This document shows positions 51,649-63,134 of a DNA stretch of 64,000 nucleotides, in pieces (position 1 is the first letter of the stretch; the number at the start of each line of letters is the position of its first letter). Position numbers and translations under genes: made by a program. The notes under the pieces were generated by a model. It was not told the origin of the DNA, did not search any database, and saw only the letters and a list, made by a program, of their open reading frames with translations. This stretch comes from Streptomyces sp. SAJ15. Lineage in GTDB: Bacteria > Actinomycetota > Actinomycetes > Streptomycetales > Streptomycetaceae. The stretch spans positions 59,552-123,551 of the forward strand of contig NZ_NISY01000016.1 of NCBI RefSeq assembly GCF_007595705.1, in the 5' to 3' direction.

Positions 51649-52416
51649 ATGACCACCGAACACAGCGGAAGCGGCGATGTGTCCCGCAGCCTGGAGCTGC
51701 TCTGGGGCACCGGAGAGCGAGCCACCCGCGGCCCCAAGCCCGGGCTCGACCTGTCCCGGATCGTGGCCACCGCCGTGCGGATCGCCGACGCCGAGGGCCT
51801 GGCCGCCGTCTCCATGCGCCGGCTCTCCACCGAGCTCGGCGTCGGCACGATGTCGCTCTACCGCTACATCCCCGGCAAGGCCGAGCTGCTCGATCTGATG
51901 ATCGACCACGTCAACGGGGTCGGCGCCGGGCCCGAGGAGGCGCCGCCGGGCTGGCGCGCCACGATGGAGCACGTGGCGCGCGGCATCTGGGACCTCTACC
52001 ACCGCCACCCCTGGCTGATCCACGTCGACCAGGGCCGCCCCATCCTCGGTCCCAACGCCATGGACGGGTTGGAGTTCGCCATGCGCGGCCTGGACGGGAT
52101 CGGTCTCGACGACCGCGAGATGATCAATGTGCTCGTGGTCATCGACGGCTTCGTGAGCGGCGTCGCCCGCAGCTTCCTCAACGCGGCGATGGCGGAGCAG
52201 CGGACGGGTGTCAGCACCGAGGAGTTCTGGAGCGCCCAGGCGCCGGTGCTGGAGAAGGCCATCAACTCCGGGCGCTATCCGGTCCAGGCCAGGATGACGA
52301 TGGACGCCTTCGCCGGCACCGGCGAGGAGGTCTTCGAGCTGGGGCTGCGCAGCCTGCTCGACGGCCTGGAGGTGGTCATCGCCGGTCGGGCGCAGGGTGG
52401 ACGGCGCGACGCCTGA
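51649..52416 (+). CDS. TetR/AcrR-family regulator of the adjacent exporter
   Basis: 255 residues from the ATG at 51649; in-frame codons back to 51586 run through the operator. DNA-binding domain: LDLSRIVATAVRIADAEGLAAVSMRRLSTELGVGTMSLYRYIPGKAELLDLMID. The all-helical ligand domain resembles the TetR C-terminal type of drug-pump repressors (HPWLIHVDQGRPILGPNAMDGLEFAMRGLD). The divergent arrangement with a DrrAB-type pump and the shared palindrome make it the pump's repressor with good likelihood. The inducer is unknown. Confidence 0.92.
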   Translation: MTTEHSGSGDVSRSLELLWGTGERATRGPKPGLDLSRIVATAVRIADAEGLAAVSMRRLSTELGVGTMSLYRYIPGKAELLDLMIDHVNGVGAGPEEAPPGWRATMEHVARGIWDLYHRHPWLIHVDQGRPILGPNAMDGLEFAMRGLDGIGLDDREMINVLVVIDGFVSGVARSFLNAAMAEQRTGVSTEEFWSAQAPVLEKAINSGRYPVQARMTMDAFAGTGEEVFELGLRSLLDGLEVVIAGRAQGGRRDA

Positions 52417-52476
52417 GCGCGCCCGCACCCCCGACTCCCCCTCGCGCAAGCTGAGTTCGCGCGGCCGAAAATCATG

Positions 52477-52488
52477 CAAGCACGCTTG
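52477..52488. promoter_or_regulatory. Candidate TetR operator ahead of the catabolic operon
   Basis: CAAGC-AC-GCTTG is a perfect inverted repeat within ATCATGCAAGCACGCTTGAT, 73 bases upstream of the operon's first start codon in an otherwise featureless 144-base gap. CAAGC/GCTTG half-sites are common for TetR repressors of acyl-CoA metabolism. The TetR gene at the operon end is the likely ligand-responsive protein. Confidence 0.5.
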
Positions 52489-52560
52489 ATTGTTTCCCGT
52501 TCCGGTGCCACCCTCGGCTCCCGGTGAGGTCCGCGCAAGGCCCTACGAGGGGAGCGAGCG

Positions 52561-53363
52561 TTGTCCCAGGCACACGTCGTACTCGGTGATCTCCGGGACG
52601 AGAGCGAGGAGTTGGACGCTCTCGTGGTGGCGGCCGGGGAGGAGGCGTGGACCACGGCGACACCCGCCCCCGGCTGGACCGTCGGCCACCAGATCGCCCA
52701 CCTCGTCTGGACCGACGAACGGGCCGTGCAGTCGGTGACCGACCCGGACGGGTTCGCCCGGGACGCCGCGGAGGGGCTCGCCATGGCCGACGTCTTCGTG
52801 GACCGGGCGGCCCGGGAGATCGCCCGGGCGAGCCCGGCTGAGCTGCTGCGGCGCTGGCGGGCGAGCCGGTCCCGGGTCCAGGAGGCGCTGGCCCGGGTGG
52901 CGCCGGGCGTCCGGCTGCCGTGGTACGGGCCGCCGCTGAGCGCGGCGGGGATGGCCACCGGTCGGATGATGGAGACCTGGGCGCACGGCGAGGACATCGC
53001 GGACGCGCTGGGCGTACGCCGCGCGCCGACCGGGCGGCTGCGACACGTGGCACGGATCGGGGTGCGCGCCCGGGACCACGCCTTCGCCACGCACGGACTC
53101 ACCCCGCCCGCCGAGGAGTTCCGGGTCGAACTCGCCGCCCCCGACGGGGAGCTGTGGGCGTACGGCCCCGAGGACGCCCGCCAGCGGGTCACCGGCCCCG
53201 CCCTGGACTTCTGCCTCCTCGCGGTCCAGCGCGCCCACCGCGCCGACCTGGCGCTGCGCGCCGAAGGGCCCGACGCCGAACGGTGGTTGGACATCGCCCA
53301 GGCGTTCGCCGGCCCGTCGGGCGAGGGCCGGGCGCCCTCCGGCGCCGCGCCCGGGACCCCCGC

Positions 53364-53367
<4 letters not shown>
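52561..53367 (+). CDS. TIGR03084-family metal-binding (DinB/mycothiol-type) protein
   Basis: 268 residues from a TTG with GGGGAG upstream. The N-terminal four-helix DinB-like domain has His residues expected to bind metal (GWTVGHQIAHLVWTDERA; MMETWAHGEDIADALG), followed by a C-terminal SCP2-like region (GPALDFCLLAVQRAHR). Family members are often linked to mycothiol-dependent reactions, but TIGR03084 has no defined activity. It is the first gene of the acyl-CoA catabolic operon, its stop overlapping the AtuA start; an isomerase or thiol-dependent role in the same pathway is possible. Confidence 0.85.
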
Positions 53368-55534
<2,167 letters not shown>

Positions 55535-55538
<4 letters not shown>

Positions 55539-57133
55539 CCGTCCTGGCCTCCGCGCTGGACCCGGCGAGCCCCGACCACGCCGCCCGCCGCGCCGCGATG
55601 CTCGACCGGCTCGCCGAGATCGACGCCGAACACGCCAAGGCGCTCGCCGGGGGCGGCGAGAAGTACACGACCCGGCACCGGGAGCGCGGCAAGCTGCCGG
55701 CCCGCGAGCGGATCGAGCTGCTGCTGGACCCCGACACCCCGTTCCTGGAGCTGTCGCCGCTCGCCGCCTGGGGCAGCGACCACTCCGTCGGCGCCTCCGT
55801 CGTCACCGGCCTCGGCACCGTCGAGGGCGTCGAGTGCCTGATCACCGCCAACGACCCGACGGTGCGCGGCGGCGCCAGCAACCCCTGGACGCTGAAGAAG
55901 GTGCTGCGCGCCAACGAGATCGCCCGCGCCAACCGACTGCCGCTGATCAGCCTGGTGGAGTCCGGCGGCGCCGACCTGCCCTCCCAGAAGGAGATCTTCA
56001 TCCCCGGCGGGGCGCTCTTCCGCGACCTCACCCGGCTCTCCGCCGCCGGCATCCCCACCCTGGCCGTCGTCTTCGGCAACTCCACCGCCGGCGGCGCGTA
56101 CGTCCCCGGCATGTCCGACCACGTGATCATGGTCGCCGAGCGGGCCAAGGTCTTCCTCGGCGGCCCGCCGCTGGTGAGGATGGCCACCGGGGAGGAGAGC
56201 GACGACGAGTCGCTGGGCGGCGCGGAGATGCATGCCCGCACCTCCGGGCTGGCCGACTACTTCGCGCTGGACGAGCTCGACGCGCTGCGCCAGGCGCGCC
56301 GCGTCGTCGCCCGCCTCAACTGGCGCAAGGCACACCCCGATCCGGGCCCGGCCGAGCCGCCGACGTACGACCCGGAGGAACTGCTGGGCATCGTGCCCGC
56401 CGACCTCAAGGCCCCCTTCGACCCGCGCGAGGTCATCGCCCGGATCGTCGACGGCTCGGACTTCGACGAGTTCAAACCGCTGTACGGGCCGAGCCTGACC
56501 ACCGGATGGGCGCGGCTGCACGGCTATCCGGTGGGCGTCCTCGCCAACGCGCAGGGCGTGCTGTTCAGCCAGGAGTCCCAGAAGGCCGCCCAGTTCATCC
56601 AGCTCGCCAACCAGCGTGACATCCCGCTGGTCTTCCTGCACCACACCACCGGCTACATGGTCGGCAAGGAGTACGAGCAGGGCGGCATCATCAAGCACGG
56701 CGCGATGATGATCAACGCGGTGGCCAACTCCCGCGTCCCCCATCTGTCCGTCCTCATCGGCGCCTCCTACGGCGCCGGCCACTACGGCATGTGCGGCCGC
56801 GCCTTCGACCCCCGCTTCCTCTTCGCCTGGCCCAGCGCCAAGTCGGCCGTGATGGGACCACAGCAGCTCGCCGGGGTGCTGTCGATCGTCGCCCGCGCCT
56901 CCGCCGCCGCCAAGGGCCGACCGTACGACGAGGAGGCCGACGCCGGGCTGCGCGCCATGGTGGAGCGGCAGATCGAGTCCGAGTCGCTGCCGCTGTTCCT
57001 CTCCGGACGGCTCTACGACGACGGGGTCATCGACCCCCGTGACACCCGCACCGTGCTGGGGCTGTGCCTGTCCGCGATCCACACCGCACCGGTCGAGGGC
57101 GCCCGCGGCGGCTTCGGCGTCTTCCGGATGTGA
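55535..57133 (+). CDS. Acyl-CoA carboxylase carboxyltransferase (beta) subunit
   Basis: 532 residues from the ATG overlapping the AtuA stop. It has the crotonase-like carboxyltransferase halves: YTTRHRERGKLPARERIELLLD, VRGGASNPWTLKKVLRANEIARANRLPLISLVESGGADLPSQ, and in the C-half ANAQGVLFSQESQKAAQFIQLANQRDIPLVFLHHTTGYMVG and GASYGAGHYGMCGRAFDPRFLFAWP. These are closest to methylcrotonyl/geranyl-CoA carboxylases rather than acetyl/propionyl-CoA types. It transfers carboxyl groups from biotin on the alpha subunit (next gene, 10-base gap) to a branched unsaturated acyl-CoA. The exact substrate is uncertain. Confidence 0.92.
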
Positions 57134-57143
57134 GGGGACCATC

Positions 57144-59294
57144 GTGATCTCTTCCGTACTCGTCGCCAACCGGGGCGAGATCGCCCGTCGGATCTTCCGC
57201 ACCTGCCGCGAGCTGGGCATCGCCACCGTCGCCGTCTACTCCGACCCGGACGCCGGGGCGCCGCACGTGCGGGAGGCCGACGCGGCGGTGCGGCTGCCGG
57301 GCGCCGCGGCCGCCGACACCTACCTCCGCGCCGACCTGCTGGTGAAGGCGGCGCTCGCGGCGGGCGCCGACACCGTCCACCCCGGCTACGGATTCCTCTC
57401 CGAGAACGCGGAGTTCGCGCGGGCGGTGACCGCTGCCGGGCTGCGGTGGATCGGGCCGCCCGCCGAAGCGATCGAGGCCATGGCCTCCAAGACCCGCGCC
57501 AAGGAGCTCATGGCCCGGTGCGGGGTGCCGCTGCTCGCCCCGCTGGATCCGGAGCGGATCACCGCCGAGCGGCTGCCGGTGCTGGTCAAGGCCGCGGCGG
57601 GCGGCGGCGGGCGCGGGATGCGCGTGGTGCGCGAGCTCGCGGCGCTGCCCGCGGAGGTCGCCTCCGCCGCCGCGGAGGCCGCGGCCGCCTTCGGGGACGG
57701 CGAGGTCTTCGTGGAGCCGTATGTGGAGCGCGGCCGCCATGTCGAGGTGCAGATCCTCGCCGACGCCATCGGCACCACCTGGGCGCTGGGCACCCGCGAC
57801 TGCTCCCTCCAGCGCCGCCATCAGAAGGTGATCGAGGAGGCCCCGGCGCCGGGGCTGGCCGAGGAGCTCCGCGAGACGCTGCACGGCGCGGCGGTGGCGG
57901 CGGCGCGCGCCATCGGCTACGTGGGCGCGGGCACCGTCGAGTTCCTCGTGACGGCCGACGGCCGGCCGTACTTCCTGGAGATGAACACCCGGCTCCAGGT
58001 CGAACACCCGGTGACCGAGGCGGTGTTCCGCCTCGACCTGGTGGCGCTGCAACTGCGGATCGCGGAGGGCGAACCGCTGCCCGCGGCACCGCCGCCGCCC
58101 GCCGGGCACGCGGTGGAGGCACGGCTGTACGCGGAGGACCCGGCGCGCGGGTGGGCGCCGCAGGCGGGGCCGTTGTACGCGCTCTCCGTGCCGGGTGGCT
58201 CGGCCGGGGGCGGGGGCGGGGGCGGGGGCGGGGGCGGGAGCGGTGTGGGCGCTGGTCCGCAGGGGCCTCCGGGGCAGGGGTCTGGACCGTATATTTACGG
58301 GGGATCGCCCCAACACGCGGTGGCTGAGCGCTCTTTCCCCACAAATATACGAAAGCGTCCAGACCCCTACCCCTGCGGCCCCGGCTCCCCGCCGTCGCCG
58401 GCCGCGGCGCCGCGGGTCGACGCCGGCTATGCCGACGGGGACGTGATCGGCACCCACTACGACCCGATGCTGGCCAAGGTCGTCGTCTGGGCCCCCACCC
58501 GTGCCGAGGCGGTGCGCCGGCTCGCGCACGCCCTGGAGCGGGCCCGTATCCACGGCCCGGTCACCAACCGCGACCTCCTCGTCCGCTCGCTGCGCCACCC
58601 GGACTTCCTGGCCGCCCGGGTGGACACCGGCTTCTACGGCCGGCATCTGGCGGAGCTGACCGCCCCGGACGCCGACGACCGGCCGGTCCGGCTCGCGGCG
58701 CTGGCCGCCGCGCTGGCGGACGCCGCGGGGCGGGGACGCGCCGGCGGACTCCCGGCCCGACTCGGAGGCTGGCGGAACCTCCCCTCCCAGCCGCGACGCA
58801 GGAGCTATCGCCATGAGCCCGGCGGGGACGAGTATGAGGTCCGTTACCGCGTGACCCGCCGGGGGCCGATGCCGGAGGATCTTCAGGGGGTAGCGGTGGT
58901 CGGCATCGCGCCCGAGGGGGTCACCCTCGAAGTCGACGGTGTGACGAGGCGCTTCTCCATCTCGGCGTACGGGGACCGGGTGTACGTGGACACCGCCACC
59001 GGCTCTTACGCCCTCACCGCCCTGCCCCGCTTCCCCGACCCCGAGGACCGCGTCGAGCCCGGCTCGCTGCTGGCGCCCATGCCGGGGGCCGTGGTGCGGA
59101 TCGCGGAGGGTCTGGCCGAGGGGGACCGGGTGACGGCCGGGCAGCCGCTGCTGTGGCTGGAGGCCATGAAGATGGAACACAAGATCACCGCACCCGCCGA
59201 CGGCGTCCTCGCCGCGCTGCACGCGACCCCCGGCCGGCAGGTCGAGGTCGGCGCGCTGCTGGCGGTGGTGGTGCCGGAGCGAGCCGAGACGTGA
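57144..59294 (+). CDS. Acyl-CoA carboxylase alpha subunit (biotin carboxylase + BCCP) with an inserted segment
   Basis: 716 residues from a GTG with GAGGGG upstream. Biotin carboxylase: SSVLVANRGEIARRIFRTCRE, ATP-grasp KAAAGGGGRGMRVV, FVEPYVERGRHVEVQI and FLEMNTRLQVEHPVTE. The C-terminal biotinyl domain carries EAMKMEH with biotin Lys676. Between VPGGS (~residue 351) and RVDAGYADGDVIGTHYDPML (from 424), where homologues have a few residues, there are ~70 Gly-rich and then atypical residues encoded by a GGGGGC microsatellite and a long AT-containing hairpin. The frame is kept, so the enzyme may still work. It partners the beta subunit upstream. Confidence 0.9.
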   Translation: MISSVLVANRGEIARRIFRTCRELGIATVAVYSDPDAGAPHVREADAAVRLPGAAAADTYLRADLLVKAALAAGADTVHPGYGFLSENAEFARAVTAAGLRWIGPPAEAIEAMASKTRAKELMARCGVPLLAPLDPERITAERLPVLVKAAAGGGGRGMRVVRELAALPAEVASAAAEAAAAFGDGEVFVEPYVERGRHVEVQILADAIGTTWALGTRDCSLQRRHQKVIEEAPAPGLAEELRETLHGAAVAAARAIGYVGAGTVEFLVTADGRPYFLEMNTRLQVEHPVTEAVFRLDLVALQLRIAEGEPLPAAPPPPAGHAVEARLYAEDPARGWAPQAGPLYALSVPGGSAGGGGGGGGGGGSGVGAGPQGPPGQGSGPYIYGGSPQHAVAERSFPTNIRKRPDPYPCGPGSPPSPAAAPRVDAGYADGDVIGTHYDPMLAKVVVWAPTRAEAVRRLAHALERARIHGPVTNRDLLVRSLRHPDFLAARVDTGFYGRHLAELTAPDADDRPVRLAALAAALADAAGRGRAGGLPARLGGWRNLPSQPRRRSYRHEPGGDEYEVRYRVTRRGPMPEDLQGVAVVGIAPEGVTLEVDGVTRRFSISAYGDRVYVDTATGSYALTALPRFPDPEDRVEPGSLLAPMPGAVVRIAEGLAEGDRVTAGQPLLWLEAMKMEHKITAPADGVLAALHATPGRQVEVGALLAVVVPERAET
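58262..58382. mobile_element. MITE-like imperfect hairpin inserted in the biotin carboxylase gene
   Basis: Left arm 58262-58296 and right arm 58343-58382 are near-perfect inverted repeats. The outer 26 bases match at 23 positions and share AGGGGTCTGGAC. After a five-base bulge on the right (AAAGC), the inner CGTATATTT pairs with AAATATACG. The central ~46 bases include ATCGCCCC and TTTCCCCAC. The element is far more AT-containing than its neighbourhood, has no coding capacity of its own and is translated in frame. A non-autonomous mobile repeat is the likeliest explanation; no flanking target duplication is certain. Confidence 0.6.
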
Positions 59295-59347
59295 GGCGCC
59301 CACGGCGCCGCCCCGTACAGCGCCACAGCAACCGAGGAGGAGCCATC

Positions 59348-60511
59348 GTGAGCATCAGCATCGGCATCACCGAGCACAACGACCTCCGCACCGCCGTCGC
59401 CGCCCTCGGCGCGCGCTACGGCCGCGACTACTTCCTCACCAGCACCCGCGAGGGCGGGCACACCGACGAACTGTGGGCCGAAGCCGGCAAGCTCGGCTTC
59501 ATCGGCGTCAACCTGCCAGAGGCGTACGGCGGCGGGGGCGCGGGCATCGCCGAGCTGGCGATCGTCCTGGAGGAGCTGGGCACCGCCGGCTGCCCGCTGC
59601 TCCTGCTGGTCGTCTCGCCCGCCATCTGCGGGACCGTGATCGCCCGCTACGGCACCGAGGAGCAGCGGCGGCGCTGGCTGCCGGGCATCGCCGACGGCCG
59701 CATCCGGATGGCCTTCGGCATCACCGAGCCGGACGCCGGCTCCAACGCGCACCGGATCACCACCACCGCCCGACGGGCCCCGGACGGCGGCTGGCTGCTC
59801 ACCGGCCGCAAGGTGTTCGTGTCCGGGGTGGACGCCGCCGACGCCACGATGATCGTCGGCCGCACCGCGGACGCCCGCACCGGCACGCTGAAGCCCTGCC
59901 TGTTCATCGTGGAGCGCCAGACCCCCGGCTTCTCCCACCATCGCATCCCGATGGAACTGACCGCTCCGGAGAAGCAGTTCGAGCTGGTCATGGATGAGGT
60001 GCGGCTGCCCGCGGACGCGCTGGTGGGCGACGAGGACGCGGGGCTGGACCAGCTCTTCGCCGGGCTCAACCCGGAGCGGGTCATGACGGCCGCCTTCGCC
60101 ATCGGGCTGGGCCGCTACGCGCTGGGTCGGGCGGTGGAGTACGCCCGCACCCGTCAGGTGTGGAAGCAGCCCATCGGCGCCCACCAGGCCATCGCCCACC
60201 CGCTGGCGCAGGCCCATATCGACCTCGAGCTGGCCCGGCTGATGACGGAGAAGGCGGCCCGACTTTTCGACGCGGGCGACGACGCGGGCGCGGGCGAGGC
60301 CGCCAACATGGCGAAGTACGCGGCGGCGGAGGCGGCGGTGAAAGCCGTCGACCAGGCCGTGCACACCCTCGGCGGCAACGGTCTGACCACGGAGTTCGGC
60401 CTGGCCTCGCTGGTCACGGCGGCCCGGGTGACCCGGATCGCGCCGGTCAGCCGGGAGATGATCCTCAACTATGTGTCGCACCAGACGCTCGGGCTCCCCA
60501 AGTCGTACTGA
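59348..60511 (+). CDS. Acyl-CoA dehydrogenase
   Basis: 387 residues from a GTG with GAGGAGG upstream. The standard ACAD fold is visible: LGFIGVNLPEAYGGGGAGIAEL, FAD-binding FGITEPDAGSNAHRITTTARR and GWLLTGRKVFVSG, the mid-domain ERVMTAAFAIGLGRYALGRAVEYARTRQVWKQPIGAHQAIAH and C-terminal VHTLGGNGLTTEFG. It introduces an alpha,beta double bond into an acyl-CoA. In this operon it would act before the carboxylase, the citronellyl-CoA (AtuD-like) or isovaleryl-type position; substrate assignment is inference. Confidence 0.92.
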   Translation: MSISIGITEHNDLRTAVAALGARYGRDYFLTSTREGGHTDELWAEAGKLGFIGVNLPEAYGGGGAGIAELAIVLEELGTAGCPLLLLVVSPAICGTVIARYGTEEQRRRWLPGIADGRIRMAFGITEPDAGSNAHRITTTARRAPDGGWLLTGRKVFVSGVDAADATMIVGRTADARTGTLKPCLFIVERQTPGFSHHRIPMELTAPEKQFELVMDEVRLPADALVGDEDAGLDQLFAGLNPERVMTAAFAIGLGRYALGRAVEYARTRQVWKQPIGAHQAIAHPLAQAHIDLELARLMTEKAARLFDAGDDAGAGEAANMAKYAAAEAAVKAVDQAVHTLGGNGLTTEFGLASLVTAARVTRIAPVSREMILNYVSHQTLGLPKSY

Positions 60512-60631
60512 GCACATCGCGTCTGGCGAGTGCGCGCCGCTTGCGCGAAACGGCCGGGACGGTCCATACACAGCCTTACGAAAGCGCCGTATCCGTCGAC
60601 CGTCGAACCGCCGACACCCGAGGAGCGAGCC

Positions 60632-62266
60632 ATGGTGTTCCGGAGCGATTACCCCGCCGTCCCGCCCGTCGATGAACCCATCCACGACGCCGTACTCGGC
60701 CGCGCCGCCGAGTACGGCGAGCGGCCCGCGCTGATCGACGGGCTGGACGGCACCGTCGTCAGCTACGCCCGGCTCGACCACCACACCCGCCGCATCGCCG
60801 CCGCGCTCGCCGACGCCGGGGTGCGCAAGGGCGACGTGGTCGCGCTGCACAGCCCCAACTCGGTCGTCTACCCGATGGTCTGTTACGGCGTCACCCGCAC
60901 CGGCGCCGCCCTCACCCCCGTCCATCCGTTGGCCACCGCCGCCGAGTTCGCCGCGCAGCTGCGCGACTCGCGGGCGACGTGGATCGTCACGGTGGCCGCG
61001 CTGCTGGAGGTGGCCCGGCAGGCGGCCGAGCAGGTGGGCGGGGTACGGGAGATCTTCCTCTGCGACCGGGCGCCCGGCCACCGGTCGGTACGGGACATGC
61101 TGGAGAGCACCGCCCCGGAGCCGGTGGTGGAGATCGACCCGGGCGTGGACATCGCCGTGCTGCCCTACTCCTCGGGCACCACCGGAGTGCCCAAGGGCGT
61201 GATGCTCACCCATCGCAGCATCGCCACCAACCTCGCGCAGCTCAACGCCGTGATCCCCGCCGAACCCGACGACAGCCTGCTGGCCGTGCTGCCGTTCTTC
61301 CACATCTACGGACTGACGGCGCTGATGAACGCCCCGCTGCGCAACGGCAGCAGCGTGGTCGTGCTGCCCCGCTTCGACCTGGAACAGTTCCTCGGCGCCG
61401 TCGAGAAACACCGGGTGACCGCGCTGTATGTGGCCCCGCCCATCGTGCTGGCGCTCGCCAAGCACCCGGCCGTACCCCACCACGACCTCTCCTCGCTGCG
61501 GTACGTGATGTGCTCGGCCGCGCCGCTGGACGCCGAACTGGCGGCGGCCTGCGCCCGCCGGCTGGACATCCCACGGGTGCTCCAGGCGTACGGCATGACC
61601 GAGCTGTCGCCGTCCTCGCACTGCGTGCCCCGGTACGCCGAGGAGGTGCCGCCCGGCACGGTCGGCAAGCTGCTGCCCGACACCGAGATGCGGATCGTCG
61701 CGGTGGACGGCGGCGGACGCGAGCTGGGCGTCGGCGAGACCGGGGAGCTCTGGCTGCGCGGCCCGCAGGTGATGAAGGGCTATCTGGGCCGCGCCTCCGA
61801 GACCGCCGCCATGGTGGACGCCGACGGCTGGCTGCACAGCGGCGACGTCGGCCGGATCGACGCGGAGGGGTGGGTGTACATCGTCGACCGGGTCAAGGAA
61901 CTGATCAAGTACAAGGGCTACCAGGTCGCCCCCGCCGAACTGGAGGCCGTCCTGCTCGGCCACGAGGACGTCGCGGACGCCGTCGTGGTCGGCGTGCCCG
62001 ACGCCGACGGCAACGAGATCCCCAAGGCGTACGTCGTGCCCCGCCCGGGGGCCGAGATCGGCGAGGCCGACCTGATCACCTATGTCGCCGGGCAGGTGGC
62101 GCCGTACAAGAAGGTCCGTCGCCTGGAGTTCACCACCGTCGTGCCGCGCTCCGCCGCCGGCAAGATCCTGCGCCGCGAGCTGCGCGCCCGGGAGCGCACG
62201 ATCAGCGAGGTGACCTGTGATGTGACGGGCGACGCGACCAGCGAGGGGAGCCCGATGGCTCCGTAA
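60632..62266 (+). CDS. AMP-dependent acyl-CoA synthetase (4-coumarate-CoA-ligase-like)
   Basis: 544 residues from the ATG at 60632, with GAGGAG upstream. ANL-family motifs: P-loop LPYSSGTTGVPKGVMLTHRS, A5-type YGMTELSPSSH, A7-type HSGDVGRIDAEGWVYIVDRVKELIKYKGYQVAPAELE, and the adenylation Lys in RSAAGKILRREL. It activates a carboxylic acid to its CoA thioester through an acyl-AMP. As the entry enzyme of this operon it probably charges a branched or terpenoid acid (AtuH-like role). The 120-base gap before it holds no gene. Confidence 0.92.
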   Translation: MVFRSDYPAVPPVDEPIHDAVLGRAAEYGERPALIDGLDGTVVSYARLDHHTRRIAAALADAGVRKGDVVALHSPNSVVYPMVCYGVTRTGAALTPVHPLATAAEFAAQLRDSRATWIVTVAALLEVARQAAEQVGGVREIFLCDRAPGHRSVRDMLESTAPEPVVEIDPGVDIAVLPYSSGTTGVPKGVMLTHRSIATNLAQLNAVIPAEPDDSLLAVLPFFHIYGLTALMNAPLRNGSSVVVLPRFDLEQFLGAVEKHRVTALYVAPPIVLALAKHPAVPHHDLSSLRYVMCSAAPLDAELAAACARRLDIPRVLQAYGMTELSPSSHCVPRYAEEVPPGTVGKLLPDTEMRIVAVDGGGRELGVGETGELWLRGPQVMKGYLGRASETAAMVDADGWLHSGDVGRIDAEGWVYIVDRVKELIKYKGYQVAPAELEAVLLGHEDVADAVVVGVPDADGNEIPKAYVVPRPGAEIGEADLITYVAGQVAPYKKVRRLEFTTVVPRSAAGKILRRELRARERTISEVTCDVTGDATSEGSPMAP

Positions 62267-62291
62267 GCGCCGCCGTCCCCTCGCCGTCCCG

Positions 62292-62319
62292 CCGCCGGCG
62301 CGCCCCGTCGCGCCGGCGG
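62292..62319 (+). terminator. Stem-loop between the CoA ligase and enoyl-CoA hydratase genes
   Basis: Perfect 11-bp arms CCGCCGGCGCG / CGCGCCGGCGG with a six-base loop start 25 bases after the ligase stop. It may reduce read-through to the last two genes or protect the upstream mRNA. Confidence 0.6.
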
Positions 62320-62354
62320 TGCCCGTACACCCGAGAAGGGAGTCCGACCACCCC

Positions 62355-63134
62355 ATGACCGACGCCCCGGCCCCGTCCCCCGACGCCGCCCCCACGCCGC
62401 TCGTGCGGACCACGCACGAGCGGGGGCTGACCACCCTCACCCTCGACTCGCCGCACAACCGCAACGCGCTCTCCGCCCGGCTGGTCGCCGAGCTGCGCGC
62501 GGCGCTGGCGGCGGCGGCCGAGGACCCGGCCACCCGCGCGGTGCTGCTCACCCACACCGGCAACACCTTCTGCGCCGGTGCCGACCTACGAGAGCCCCGC
62601 CCCACCGGCCCGCTCGACCTGGTGGCGCTGCTGCGCGCCATCGTGGAGCTGCCCAAGCCGGTGCTGGCCCGGGTGACCGGTCACGTCCGGGCGGGCGGGC
62701 TGGGGCTGCTGGGCGCCTGCGACATCTCGGCGGCCGGGCCCGCCGCGAGCTTCGCCTTCACCGAGGCCCGGCTGGGGCTGGCCCCGGCGGTGATCTCGCT
62801 GCCCCTGCTGCCGCGCCTGGACGCCCGGGCCGCCGCCCGCTACTACCTCACCGGGGAGCGCTTCGACGCGGCGGAGGCGGCCCGTATCGGCCTCGTCACC
62901 TTCGCCGACGGCGACCCGGACCAGGCGCTGGCCCCGGTCCTGGACGGGCTCCGCCGGGGCTCCCCGCAGGGCCTGGCCGCCTCCAAGCGGCTGACCACGG
63001 AGGGGGTGCTGCGCGCCTTCGACCGGGACGCGGAGCGCTACGCCGAGCGGTCGGTGGAGCTGTTCGGCTCCGCCGAGGCGGGCGAGGGCATGCGGGCCTT
63101 CCTGGAACGGAGGGACCCGTGGTGGACGGAGTGA
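62355..63134 (+). CDS. Enoyl-CoA hydratase/isomerase family protein
   Basis: 259 residues from the ATG at 62355 (MTDAPAPSPDAAPTP). Crotonase signatures: LTTLTLDSPHNRNALSARLVAELRAAL, the first oxyanion hole in NTFCAGADLREP, and RVTGHVRAGGLGLLGACDISAAGPAASFAFTEARLGLAPA. It hydrates an unsaturated acyl-CoA, which in this operon could be the carboxylated product (AtuE/LiuC-like step). The gene overlaps the next TetR gene by 16 bases, so the two are translationally linked. Confidence 0.92.
   Translation: MTDAPAPSPDAAPTPLVRTTHERGLTTLTLDSPHNRNALSARLVAELRAALAAAAEDPATRAVLLTHTGNTFCAGADLREPRPTGPLDLVALLRAIVELPKPVLARVTGHVRAGGLGLLGACDISAAGPAASFAFTEARLGLAPAVISLPLLPRLDARAAARYYLTGERFDAAEAARIGLVTFADGDPDQALAPVLDGLRRGSPQGLAASKRLTTEGVLRAFDRDAERYAERSVELFGSAEAGEGMRAFLERRDPWWTE

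Noticed and set aside
59006..62656. 1216-codon open frame on the - strand opposite the acyl-CoA dehydrogenase and ligase
   Set aside because: Shadow frame produced by third-position G/C bias; it spans several real genes and intergenic gaps.
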